64,000 nucleotides of DNA, taken from Moniliella sp. 'wahieum'. Taxonomy: Eukaryota > Basidiomycota > Moniliellomycetes > Moniliellales > Moniliellaceae. Below, piece after piece: positions 11,991 through 22,998 of the stretch (position 1 is the first letter of the stretch; each line of letters begins with the position of its first letter). The notes under the pieces are model-generated. The model was not told where the DNA came from, searched no databases, and was given only the letters and a program-made list of their open reading frames with translations. The stretch spans positions 62,001 to 126,000 of the forward strand of contig RSEE01000009.1 in assembly GCA_003971905.1 (NCBI GenBank). The letters are read 5' to 3'. The translations under genes and the position numbers were made by a program.

Positions 11991-14900
11991 TCATTTCCGG
12001 AAAAAGCCACGGAACTTGCTCGCCTTCTTCGCCTCGCCTTCCTCCCCACGTACCTCCCCTGTCGGGGGGTGAGAAGCCGAGGAAGACGACACAGCACCAG
12101 TCCATCCCGTCGCACCCGATGAAGAGCCAGGCATAGGGGCAGGCGCCCGGACCACGGGTGGGCTGCGCGGATGGTGGCGCGCAGGTGGGTCGCGCGTCCT
12201 GGGTACTTCGAGCGAGTGGTACGACCGCTCGGTACTCGACAGGTGGGAGTGGGTCGAGACGCGTTCCGGGTGACGGCGCGAGCTGGTGGCATGGTTTTGG
12301 GGAGCACGACCACTGCTGCCCCGTCGGGTTCGCGGTGGCCCGCCAAACATTTCCGCCAAAAAGGAAGCGTCGAGCTCGGTGGGCGCCGGGCGTCGTTCGC
12401 GCGTCTCTTTGATGGGATGTAATGCGCGAGGACGGGAATGGGAGCGGCGGAGAATCTCAGCCGGGGCCGAGACGGAGGAAAAGATGCTCAGTTGGTCGTC
12501 CGAGTGGGCACTGGAAAAGCTGGTTCGGGAAGCGGCCGGACGCTCGCCCCGCTCGCGCCAGGACAGAGGTTGCTCGCTCGGCGTGAGCGGCTTGGGAGGA
12601 AGCGGGTGGCCTTGGCCTTTCTCGGTTCCCGCCGAGGAAGGCGTAGGGGGAGGCAGAGGGGAGGGAGACTTGTTCCCTCGCTCGCGTTAGGGAACTCTTA
12701 CGATTGCCCCGCTTGCGTCTTCGCGGTTTGTTCGATCCCGCAACCGACACGGCCTCGTCCTCGGACGAGTCCAGCACTTCCTCGCCCCCGACAGGGGGGT
12801 TGCTACCATGGGTTTCTTGGGTTGCGAGGGGACGAGCTGCGGCGGCGGCGCATCGCACGGCGTGCTGCTAACGAAGACTCGGTTCCGAGCGGTGCCTGAG
12901 GCTCCGTCGATGGAGGCATGGCTGCCGGTAGAGGAGGCTCCGTCGGAGCTTGGGCGGTCGCCATAGGAAGACTAGGCCCGGGGATAGCGAGAGCTTGTGT
13001 AGACAGGCGGGGGGCACGAGGAGGGCGGACAGGAGGTGCCCGAGCGGCCAAGACGGGAGGTGGGGGGGATGTTGGAGCCGTTGCGGGAACTGATACAGGG
13101 GAAGGGGGTTGGGGGGGCATGGTTTTGCTCGCCTGGAGTGTGCCCGCCAATTCTTCCTGCACGGTCGAGGGCATGTGCCTCAATCCTCTCTCGGGAATGG
13201 GAATGGAGGCCGATCCTCTGGGCAGTCCCCTGCTGGGTCCGATTGGACTGGGCTCAGTCCTAAGTGTGAGATTGCCAGCAGCGAGAGAAAGGTCGACAAG
13301 GAGTGAAGGAGAGGAGATTGACCCTCTCCGAGAGGGTAGGTAGATAGAGTTGGCTCGCGAGGGGGAAGGGGTGAGGGCGGAGGTGATGCCCATCCCGGCT
13401 CCACGAGAGGGAGCCGGCAGGCCCGGTCCGGTAAGCCCAAAGTGGGCCGGAAGATCCTTTGCCCACTGACCTAGTTGGCCAGCAGTCACCCTTGTCCCCG
13501 TTGAGATGGGATTGAAGACTCCCTGAGCCAAATACTGGGCCACGGCGGGAGTGAGCCCATCAAATGCAACCAGTAGCCATTCCACTGGGTCGGCTTGGTA
13601 GGCAGCAAACGAGGTGCAGTTGGCTGAAGGCTCGGTAAACGGGCTGCGGTGGAAGAGCATGTTGAGCAAGATCACTCCCAGGGACCACACGTCGGCCGGC
13701 TTGGGCTGGTACGCAGGCTCGTCATCGTTGCAACACTCTGGACAGATGCAGAGGCAAGGGGGCGTTAGTCGTGCAACCGGAGTACGAGAGAAGAAAGTCC
13801 AGGGGACGTACCATACGACATGTAGGGTTTGCTCCCACACCCCACTTCCTCACACCAATCTTCCCTGGTAGCCAGTCCAAAATCAGTAAGCTTCACCGAA
13901 ACGGGCTCCGCCTCGCCACTTCTCGTGACGCCCTGCGTGGCAGGGAGGAGCCGACGATCCTGGACGATAAAGTTCTCAGGCTTGAGGTCGCGATGAGCAA
14001 CGCCTTGGTCGTGGCAGAACTGCACCGCTTCGCACATCTGGACAAACATTTTGCTGATCAAGCGGAGGCGATGCCATGAGAGGATCGAGTAGCCAGAGGT
14101 AGTAGCGAGCAAAAGGGGGTCCTGAGGCGAACTCCCCAGGCTTTCCTGCCCCCTTCACCATCATCCATGGGCGAGAGGACGGAAGGAGAAGGGGGAAGGT
14201 CGTCGTTTGCTTGCTCCAACCAATAGTACAAGTCCTGTCCAGGGCAGTACTCGAGCACGAGAAAGAGCCAGTCGGGGGTCTCGTAGGCACAGTGCATGGA
14301 AACAATGTGGGGTGCGGGGGCAGGGAATGATGAATCACAACTTCTTCTTTCTGCACCGCTACCATCGCAGAGCTGAGATCATGCTTGCACAAACACTTGA
14401 GAGCAAACGCCCTCTCTTGCATGGCATGCGCTGCTCCCAACGCCACAGAGCTGGCATCCAGGTGCATGTCGGGACGTACATGCGGTGTGGAGGAGAGGTC
14501 GCTCTCTCGGCTGGGCTCGCGATCCGACACTTCCCGCACCAGATAGACCGAAGCATAGCTCCCCTGGCCCAGCTTGCGTACCACCTCCAAGGGGCCATCA
14601 ACTCCACCCGTATCTTGTCCCATGCCGTCATGGACCTTGCGTACAACGCACCCGTCATGCCGCAGCCCTTCTGCCAGCCGGTCTTCCGGGAGAAAGATCT
14701 GCATGTCGTCCACGCTGGCCAGGCTGGCACGGCGGGAAAGGTACTCAGCAGTGAGTGTGCTTTCTCTTTCGCGGACAACGCGCCAACAGCTGCTTGGTAC
14801 GGGGTGATGCAGACGTCGGAGCCAAGCGAGGCCCAGGACATGCGCGCCCAAGCTGATGTCTGATCAAGGATGTCCTGCTGCGGACGCGCCTCCTCCGGCA

Positions 14901-15252
14901 CGGCGGGGACCGTTGGCAGGGCGCTGGGCCGGCGGGAGACGGCTGGGCGTGGGGGGTAGGGGAGGTGGGAGGCGGCGTCGCGCGGGGAGGCGGGGCGGGA
15001 AGGCGGAGCGCCGGTGGAGAGGCGGTGGGGCAGGAGGTCGGATGGAGTTGGAGTGGGATGCGAGAGGGAGACGCGCGGGGTGCCCCATGGCATGCTGGCG
15101 GCGTCTCTCTGGGGGTGCCGCGCAGCGAGGGGGCGCTGACGCGGTCGTAGGGGCGGCGGTGGCGGGGAGGAGGAAGGGGTCGGCGGGAGGCGCGGGGGGG
15201 GGGCTGGGCGCGGGGGGGGAACGGAAGCGGGCGCAGGGCGGGTGGGGGCCAT
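11991..15252 (-). CDS. Ran1/Ksp1-type serine/threonine protein kinase
   Basis: The kinase domain lies mid-protein: glycine loop LGQGSYASVYLV (about 14570), lysine in FALKCLCKHDL, EYCPGQDLYYWLE, catalytic HRDLKPENF, DFGLA, then MSYECCNDDEPAYQPKPADV and WSLGVILLNMLFH. That last block, with the C-N-N-D insert before the Y-x-P-x-A-A-D-V-W-S segment, is typical of the Ran1/Pat1-Ksp1 group, which controls meiosis, nutrient response or filamentation in fungi. An intron at 13738-13811 (minus strand, GTACGT to CCAG) splits the activation segment at MSY/ECC. The long C-terminus is proline- and serine-rich, with an acidic DSSEDE, a basic patch, and an end KKASKFRGFFRK. The N-terminus is proline-rich. 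The start at 15252 is tentative because the frame changes near 14740. Other single-base breaks occur around 14320, 12830 and 12370. Confidence 0.85.
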
Positions 15253-15824
15253 GGCGGGCGTGAGGAGGAGTCGGCGCCGCCGCCGCTGGCGTGGGCGGCG
15301 TAGGGGGGATGTGCATGGCGGCGCGGTGGCAGCCCAGCCCAGCCCAGCCGACGGCCGAGGCGCTCGGCATGCGCTCCAGCCGCCAGCCCGCCCCGCCTGT
15401 CGGCCCGCCTGGCCCAGCGCCAGTGCCCAGCCGCCCCACATCACCCGCACATCACCCGCAGCCGCCATCACATCACAGCAGCCTGGCGTTAATGTTGCTG
15501 TTGATTAGCCCGAGGGATTGCGCCCAGCACGCAGCTAGCAAGGCACGCGGCGCAGCGCCACTGTCAACCCCTGGCATCGCCTGGCCCCCTGGCGCCCCTC
15601 GCATCCCCCTGGCGCCCGCTGGCTGCCCCCCCGCCACCCGCGCCCAGCACGCGCCCCAGAGCCTGCCTGTGCGGCAGCCACCTTCCCAGTCCGCTGCTTA
15701 TATACCCGCCTGCTGCTCTGCGCCGCCCGCAGCTGGTCGCAGGGCCACGGACAACCATTAACCACCTCCCTCTGTCCCTCTTCTTCCCGCCCACAGAATG
15801 CACTGAGCACCCCCACTCCCATCC
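15253..15824. promoter_or_regulatory. Divergent promoter region with TATA box
   Basis: Spacer between the kinase (-) and the next gene (+). A TATATA at 15699-15704 lies 120 bp before the ATG at 15825 and is oriented to serve the right-hand gene. GC-rich, pyrimidine-biased sequence fills the rest. Confidence 0.5.
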
Positions 15825-18800
15825 ATGCCTTGCCCACCACTCTCCCTCTCCCTCCCCCCCCCCCCGCCCGCCGGGGCTCCATCCCCATCCCCACCCCCAT
15901 CCCCACCGCCCACCGCCTCCACCCTCGACCAGACCGCGCCGCGCCACGTCCGCATTGCCCCCGATGCCCGCTTCTCTCTCCAGGTCGGCCACCCGCACAA
16001 CTCGACCGTGCTCGTAGCCACCCAAAACGCCGTCCCCCTCGCCGCTCTTCGCTCGGTCTTTCGTTTTGCCTTCCAGCACGACACGCTTGTTCTCCGCTCC
16101 TCCCCTTGTACGTGGGAGCAGGTGCAGTGTGCTCTTGAGCAGGCGGCCCCAACGCCTCATTCTCCTTCGTCTCCCGTAGCAGCCCAGTACGTCCCCCCCC
16201 CTCTCTCCTTTCTGTTGCTTCTGTGCACCCGTTTCCCCGCTCGGGCCAGCTGACCTCAGTAGCAGGCCCATCGTGGTGCGTCAGCTGGTCATCCACCTCC
16301 TGCGTCCACGGTGGTTGCCATTTATTGAGTGGGCTTCCCCCGGGCTCGTTAGCCTGCACCTTCTCCCCACCTCGGACGCCGACGGACCCAGCGCGGTGCT
16401 CACGCACTGGACCGAACAGGTCCCTGCTACCGCCCATCCTGCACCTGACCCGGCCCCGACCCAAGCTAGAGCGCAACCATGGCGCGCATGGGCCGCGCAA
16501 GTGCCCTTGCTCCTGGCGGGCTGGGTGCTAACCTGGCTCGTCCGCCCGCGACCATCGTATGCGCTCGTGTTCCCCTCCGACCGGCTACTTCCAGCGTCGG
16601 CAGACAGCTGGCCCAACACGCTTGGGCGCGCAGGTACGCGTGGCCATGCGCCGGGCCTGCTCCCGCGCGCCGTGCATCGCGCAGGGGACTGCTGTGTGTG
16701 CTGACATGGGCGTACGCTTACCGCTCGTGCACCCGATCTTGGGCGTATGCCCACGGATGTTCTTCTGTGTCCCGGCGCTGTTCCTCTGCCCAGGCTCTTC
16801 GTCGGTGTGGCGGGTACGGCGCTATGCCAGCGCGATGGGCTTGCCCCTGCCTAAGCGGCTGGGCAACACTTACACACACCGCTCCGTCCACCCCTGTCAA
16901 GACGGCCCCCAGCCCAGCGTCGTCGCGTGCTCTCGGCGCGCCTTGCCTGCCCACACCACGAGAGGAAGGGGGTGAGACAGAGGCAGCCCTCTCGCGTCCT
17001 GCGTCCCAGGCGGCCGAGTCCAAGGAGAACAGGTACAAGACGACGAGGTTCCATTTTCACCGCCTGTGCTCCTCGCCCGACTTGCCAAACAAGGCGCGCT
17101 CGTCCCCCTCGCACAATATTACCTTGACCCTTGCATCCAGTCCGTCAAAATTATCGGCAACTCAAAACAGCACCGCCCTTATCTCCTCGGAAACAGGAAA
17201 GAAGGTCGGGACACGGCCATCGAATCCGATATACCATCTTGCCCCAAGGGGCTGGGAAGAGGCGGGGACGTCTCTTGGCAGATCGGTGAGCGCCAAGAAG
17301 GCCCCCATCGGAGCAGAGTACGCCCCAAGCGGAAGAGGAGGTGAGCGAGACTGACCCTGCCGGGTCAAGGCCTGTGGAATCCAACCGCATTGCTCGTCGC
17401 GACATTCTTCGTCCCTGTCAAGGTACCAGTCGGACGCAATCCCGTGAGCCCCAGTCGGCGACGAAGACTCCGAACGTCTTGCGCCCAGCTCCGGCAACGT
17501 CCAGGGGGTGCACACTGCGTTCGCCACCTTATCCGGGACGGTGTTTGCCCCCGCATCTTCTGTCCCTGGTTCCTACGAGCAAAAAGGCAAGCTTTTTGGC
17601 CCTTGCAACTCGCCCGCCCTGGCAGCAGCTCCAGAGACGTTTGTCCCTGCTGCCAGTGACATGAGCATGCATTTTCTTCCTGCCAGCGGAGCCGGTGGCG
17701 TCCTCTGGCCGTCCTCCGGCGAGAGCGATGATGTGTTTGCTCCGGCGGCCGAGACTGCGACGATGCCGATGGCTCGCGTCGAAACGAAGACTTTACCCAC
17801 CCCCCTTGCCAATCCCCAAACCAAATCGGCACCCGGACGGTCCACTCTACCGTCACACCTGTTGTGCCTACTATGCTACCAAACGTACGCGCGGCACCGT
17901 CGTTTGCACCCGCTGCCGGGCCGGTCGAAGCGCCAAGGAACGGCGCGCATGCTCTTGCTCTTGCTCGCCCAGCCACCCTCTTTGGGCCCGCTTGCCGTCC
18001 CCCTTCGCCGCTGGCCACCGATACGTTTGCGCCTGCCGCAGCCGGGGGGGGGCACTTTCCTTCCTGCCTCGGGCCCCGTGCACAACCATTTTGCCGCCTC
18101 GGCACAGGAGAGCGATGGACCATTTGTCCCGGCCAGTGCTGGTGTATCGGACGCCGTCGATCATCGTCCGCCTCCAATCGGTGTTCGTTGCTCACCCGTC
18201 GACGGGCTTGCCCCCCCCGCCCAAGAGGGGGAGACGCGCCGAGCGGGGCAGGCTGCGTTGTTCCGGACCCGCCCTTGCTCCCCACCAGTCCAGAGGGGAC
18301 GTTTGCGCCCGCCGCGTCCGGGTCGCAACCGCAGCAGGACACGTTTTTGCTGCAGGACACATCGCGCGGCACACGCAGGGTGTTCGCTCCAGCTCTTGCC
18401 CGGGGGAAGACCTGGCATCGCTCTTTGCGCCCGCCGCTCACCTCCCGCTGCCAAGGCAAACAGAGAGCACGTTCGTGCCTGCTGGCGCGACGCTTGACCA
18501 CCTGTTTGCCCCCGCCGCTGGGTCAGCTACGAAAGGTGTCGCCCCTTGCGCCTCAGCTGTGGCCCACGCACCTTCTTCTCCTGTTTCGTCCCTGGCGCCG
18601 GTCCGGCACGCGGGATTGGCCCTGGTTCCTACGGCGGAGCCGGCCGAGGCGCGGGACCAGCCCGAGCAAGCTCTTTTCGACCAGGCGCTCAGCCCAGACG
18701 CTGAGCCCACTCAGCACTCGGTCGGTGGGCTGCGGGTGCAGAAGCAGGCTGCTGGCCGCTGACGATGAGCTTGGAGGACAAGAAGGTGACGGTGACGCAG

Positions 18801-19356
18801 CCCGAGCGGTCTGGACCCAGCGAGCAGACGGCGCCGGCGGCCCAGCGTGCCGATGTGATGGTCGCAAGCGTCGAGAAGGAAGCGTTGTCACTGACGTGTC
18901 CCCGCGGCAGGCGAAGGAGGAAGACAACCAAAAGGAGAAAGAGAAGGAGAAGGAGAAGATTACTGGACACCCCCCAGGCCGAGACTGGTCTCGACTCATC
19001 GGTCGCCATCCAATCTCCTGCCACCTCGTCGCCTACCGAAGAAGAAGGTGGCACGCACAGCCCCCTCTCGCCCTCGCCCTCGCCCTCGCCCTCGACGAGG
19101 TTGACCAGCAGGGTGAACTCGCCGGACCTGGGCACGTCCCTGGCGAACGGCAAGCCAGGCAGGCACAGGCTCGGACAGCGTACCTGCCACCCCTTCCTCT
19201 CGCCTGCGGGAGCGGGCGGTGGACCACCCCCTCTCCACCGCTGGCCCACCACCGGTGCTCACGGGGCTCAGCCGGTCCTCCAAAAAGGGCAAGAGCAAGT
19301 CCCGCTCCGGGCGGGGGAGCAAGAGTGGCGCGGACGCGGCAAGCGCTAAGCGCTAA
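15825..19356 (+). CDS. Unknown large protein with repeated F-x-P-A motifs
   Basis: I do not recognise this protein (about 1150 aa if continuous). After a proline-rich start comes a folded-looking segment (RFSLQVGHPHNSTVLVATQN, about 15980). A short intron follows from 16187 to a CAGTAG double acceptor at 16259/16262. Then come RPIVVRQLVIHLLRPRWLP, a hydrophobic stretch (VPLLLAGWVLTWLV, about 16500) that could be a membrane helix, and LLARLAKQGALVPLAQYYLD (about 17070). From 17540 to 18520 a disordered region repeats the motif [T/V/L]-F-[A/V/L]-P-A-[A/S] about 13 times. The tail is lysine/glutamate-rich, then serine/proline-rich, and ends SGADAASAKR with a stop at 19354. The motifs fall in all three frames, so several one-base breaks are present. 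It could be two genes. Confidence 0.5.
17537..18519 (+). repeat. About 13 imperfect F-x-P-A-[AS] coding repeats
   Basis: Copies that I can place include TVFAPAS (about 17538), TFVPAA (17637), HFLPAS (about 17669), VFAPAA (17733), SFAPAA (17900), TFAPAA (18023), TFLPAS (about 18053), PFVPAS (about 18120), TFAPAA (18299), VFAPAL (18380), LFAPAA (18421), TFVPAG (18469) and LFAPAA (18502). Spacing is irregular, about 10-60 codons. DNA copies differ at third positions, so selection on the peptide is more likely than recent duplication. Confidence 0.7.
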
Positions 19357-19367
19357 GCGCTAAGCGT
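19347..19367. repeat. Three tandem TAAGCGC units at the stop codon
   Basis: TAAGCGC, TAAGCGC, TAAGCGT in a row. The preceding gene's stop codon TAA (19354-19356) lies inside the tract, so the repeat also ends that protein. Similar TTAACG/TAACGC tracts occur at 20821. Confidence 0.75.
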
Positions 19368-20820
19368 TAACCCACCGCCGGTTCGTTGGGACGTGTGCTT
19401 AGCTGCTTCCTTTCTTGCCTTAGGGGGGGAAGGGTGTGCACCCCAGTTTCGCCCAACTCAATGGGGTTTTCTTCCTTCGTTCTTGTGGAACTGGATCTCT
19501 TTCCTCTTTCCTCGTTCCTGTTTCGTCTTTCGTCTTTCCTACTACCCTCCCTACTTCAAGTACCCCTATAGATCGTCCCCCCCTGACCGGCCTGAGCCCT
19601 GCTACCCTCGCTGTCTATTCCCATCCACACATGGCCACCATGTCCTCTCTCGCTTGCGTTGTCTCCCTCGCCCGCGCTGGCCGAGGAGCCACCCGGATGG
19701 GGGCGGCGCCCCCCTCGCTTGAAGCACTGTAGACAATGAGGCCTGAGGCAGATGCGCCGTTGCGCCATTGGGTCGCGGGGGGGAGTAGTAGTAGCTGTAC
19801 ACGCCCTAGTTACTAGTTCGTACGCAGTGGACAATAGTGGCGCCACGGCCTGCCCCACTCAGTGGACTCAGTAACTCAAGCTAGTACTCAAGTCTCTGGT
19901 CACTATATATAGTCGCTGTGACTAGTAGTCACTTGCTTGTCCTGAGCCTGAGCCTGAGCCTGAGCTCGCCCATTCTCACGCGCCACGCTTGATCTGCTGT
20001 GCAGTCGCGCCTCGAGCTCCTGCCGCGGGCTCACATGCACATAACGCGGATTGCGTCACGCCTGACAGCGTCACGCGCGTGGCTGGGCTGGCATGCTGCG
20101 CTCCCCGTGAGGCCCTGAGGCGTGCGGCTCAGGTGTGTCGTGTGACGCTGATGACGGGCGCCTAACGAGCCTGGCGCCGCCTGGCCTCCTGGCTAGGTGG
20201 GGCAAGATCTACGGTGTAGGGTGTAGGATATAGGATGTGAGATGGGGTGCCGGATGGGCGGCGTGGGCGCGCCCAAGGCCAGGCACTCTGGATTGGTGGT
20301 TAGTACTGAGTAGCGGAGGCGCCAGCCTCGGGGCGTGTGGGGCGAGGCGGCGGTGGCGTGCTTCGGTGCGGGGGAGTAGGGTGTAGGGGTGGCCAGGGGA
20401 GCCGGTGAGAGATGAGATCGATGAGATGAGACGGGAGATCCATGGGAGATGGGAGGGGGGGGCGAAACGTAAACGCGCCACGTAATCGATAATCCGCCCG
20501 ACGCGGCGCCGCGTTGGCTTGGCCCTGCCTCCCCTGGGATCGCCGGCCGAGGTGCCGTGCCGTGCTAGATACCTGTACCGCGTACGGCGCAACGCCTAAC
20601 GCCTGCCTGGCGAAACCCGGCTCAACCCCAGGCGCCTGACACGCCAGCATCGAATATCGACATGCAACATCCCACATTCTATCCCGGCCGCGCCGAACGC
20701 GCCCCTCTGCCCTCCGTCCTCCGTGGCCTCGGCGCGTCGTGGCCGGGACGTTCGCGGGGGCGGAAGCGGTGCGTGTTACCAACTAAGGCGGAGCGCGGAG
20801 CTGCGTGGTGTGTGTGGGGT

Positions 20821-20852
20821 TAACGTTTAACGGTTAACGTTTAACGCTAACG
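20821..20852. repeat. TTAACG-based short tandem tract
   Basis: Four loosely spaced units (TAACGTTTAACGGTTAACGT and on) differing by one or two bases. Related motifs appear at 3225, 19365 and 35690. Confidence 0.7.
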
Positions 20853-21840
20853 CTGGCAGGGTAGAGTGGAGTGAGCCACTGGGCAGCTAGACAATCCAGT
20901 CGGCCTTGGGCCCTGGGTGGTAGGGTTAGACGGCGGTCCTGGTGCTTGCCCACCTGTAGCGAAAACAAGCGCCGCCCCCGCATTAGCTTGTGAGAACGAG
21001 GCGCATAGGCATGCGCCCAGTCTTCTTGATCGTCCGACCCAGTCGGCCTGCCAAGCTACAAGCTACATCCATTGGAGGCAAGGCACCCGGCACCATGCCA
21101 CCCGCAGCAGTGTCTATACAGGTGGTGGTGCACAGCTGTGTGGAAGGCTATGATGGGGGTGTGCTTGGGCCATCTGCTTCACCTGCAGCATCTCCGGGGT
21201 GCGCCACACAGCCATGGAAATAGTCTCGAGGAGGATTATCGATTAGGAGGAGAACTAGTAAAATGGGTGCCGTGCTGACCTGGTCACTAGCACTAGTCAC
21301 CGGCAGCATGTGTGACACGTGTGGATGCATGATCGATGATCTCTGACCCAGATGACGGGTGGGCTGACCAATCGCGGGGCGCCGCGGAGTCGAGCAGGGC
21401 GTTGTCATCGATCATCGATCCTCGGCGCTTGGACGGAGGTTAGATTTGGATCATGGAGTTCGATCAGAGAGACGGACCGCCTTTTTTTTACCGTTTTGAC
21501 CTTTCCCAGGGAGGTGACTGGTGTCGGCCGCCTTGGGAGATCGGACGGGCCGCGCTCCATGCTCCAGCTTGAGCGCAATCGCGTACTCCACGTTGCCTGT
21601 TGCACCTTGTTCGGATTGTCCAGGTGGGTGTGGGCTGTTTGGCGTTAGCTGCTACCGTTACCTGTTACCGCTTACCGCTTACCTGTTCCTTCTTACGCGG
21701 GCCGCTTCTACGACCAAATTCGAACCCGATCCAATTGTCGTTTAACATTTGACCCCCCGGCCCAAGAAGCGTTGGGGCGCTGGCCCCCTTCCGTCCGTTC
21801 CCAGCACACGATTGCACCTTTCGTGGCAACAATGGGAGAT

Positions 21841-21895
21841 GATCGATGATCGATGACCGGTTACGCGTTATACGCGTTACGCGTTCTGCGTTACG
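21841..21895. repeat. GATCGATGATCGATGA plus ACGCGTTA tract
   Basis: A GATCGATGATCGATGA block is followed directly by GGTTACGCGTTATACGCGTT-type units. The first block recurs near 1050, 21325 and 24888, always in spacer DNA. Confidence 0.7.
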
Positions 21896-22350
21896 GCACC
21901 GGTCAGGCGGTCAGGTCCAACTGAAGACTCATGGTCAACCACCGAAGACCAGTGACTATAATAGTGCGAGTGCGAGTGCGAGTGATCATTCTTCAAGCGG
22001 TGTAAGCTGGTAATACAAATGGGCGGCACTACAGTAGGTATACAAGGTACAATGCAACGCTCGTGAGAAGCCGAAGCCCGTGACCCAACGCCCCAACCCA
22101 GGCGAGACCGATTCGGGCCGCAGGCGTCAGCGGGGAACGGGGACGCGGGACCTGGGAAGCTGGAAGCCAAAAGGGGAAGAAAGAAAGGAAAAGAAGAGAA
22201 AAGAAAGAAAAGAGAGCACACGCTTGGCAACGAATCGAGGAAAGAACGATGGGATGGGTCGGGGTCTTGGATCTTGTGCCCCACGTTCACGTTGCACTTT
22301 CTCCCCGAAAAATCAGATCGACTCCTTTTTCTTTTTTTTTCGGGCCGAGG

Positions 22351-22390
22351 GATAAATCCCAATTCAGCCGGATAAATCCCAATTCAGCCG
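22351..22390. repeat. Perfect 20-bp tandem duplication
   Basis: GATAAATCCCAATTCAGCCG occurs twice head to tail (22351-22370 and 22371-22390) with no mismatch. Confidence 0.95.
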
Positions 22391-22483
22391 GGGTTCACGT
22401 TCCACCTCGGGCCTCGTTGTGGGAAGCCAGCCGACGTACGGTATGTGGCTGGCAACAGGAACGGGGTCCATGTCCAACTGCAA

Positions 22484-22530
22484 GCTTCAAGCTTCAAGCG
22501 TCAAGCGTCCGCGTCAAGCTTCACGCGTCA
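22484..22530. repeat. AAGCTTC/AAGCGTC tract
   Basis: CAAGCTTCAAGCTTCAAGCG is followed by TCAAGCGTC and TCAAGCTTCACGCGTCACG. It shares the AAGCTT core with tracts at 3676, 35661 and 53698. Confidence 0.7.
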
Positions 22531-22998
22531 CGGGTGCAACGCATGCCACTAGCCCACTGGCGTTGGTGGCTGATTCATATTCATCGGTCAGGCGGGCGGG
22601 TCGGGGCAAAACACCACGGCCAAGCCGGACTGCGTGCGTTCGGTCCGCAGCCCATCCCGCCCCGAAGAGCGTGACACAACAGTCGTGACGCGGCACGCTG
22701 CATGCCACCTGCCCAGAACCCAACGAAACCCGTGTCATCATGAGCATGACATGTGACACCAACACCAACACCTTGTCTTTTCCGATCTCAGAATCGATCA
22801 TCAGTCCATCGTCCATCCGCGTCTCGCGCCAATGTGTGCCATAGAAGCGCATGTAAGCCCATGTATGAATCGGGGGGTCAAAGTCCGTGGGGAAAGAGAA
22901 AAAAGAAAAAGAAAAGAAGAAAAGAAAAAACAGTCTTGCTCGATGACCAGAATGCCCATGCCCGGCGAGATGGGTGGAACGAGGGCCGAGGGGATGGA

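Larger units (their letters stand above)
19357..22998. other. 3.6-kb gene-free, repeat-rich spacer
   Basis: I see no gene with a believable start, stop and protein character. The stretch is patterned by short degenerate repeats: GAGCCT units near 19945, CTAGTTACTAG/ACTAGTAGTCACT near 19810-19930, TTAACG units at 20821, TTACC units near 21655, GATCGATGATCGATGA with ACGCGTTA units at 21841-21895, GAGTGC units near 21968, a 20-bp tandem duplication at 22351, and AAGCTTCA/GCGTCAAG units near 22484. Such tracts are typical of smut-type intergenic DNA. Confidence 0.55.

Noticed and set aside
17365-18501. A 378-codon minus-strand frame rich in G, A, R
   Set aside because: It overlaps the plus-strand F-x-P-A region, lacks motifs and reflects GC-rich codon bias on the opposite strand.
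21700-21740. tRNA-like GGGTTCGAA on the minus strand
   Set aside because: The flanking bases do not form a T stem, and no cloverleaf can be drawn.
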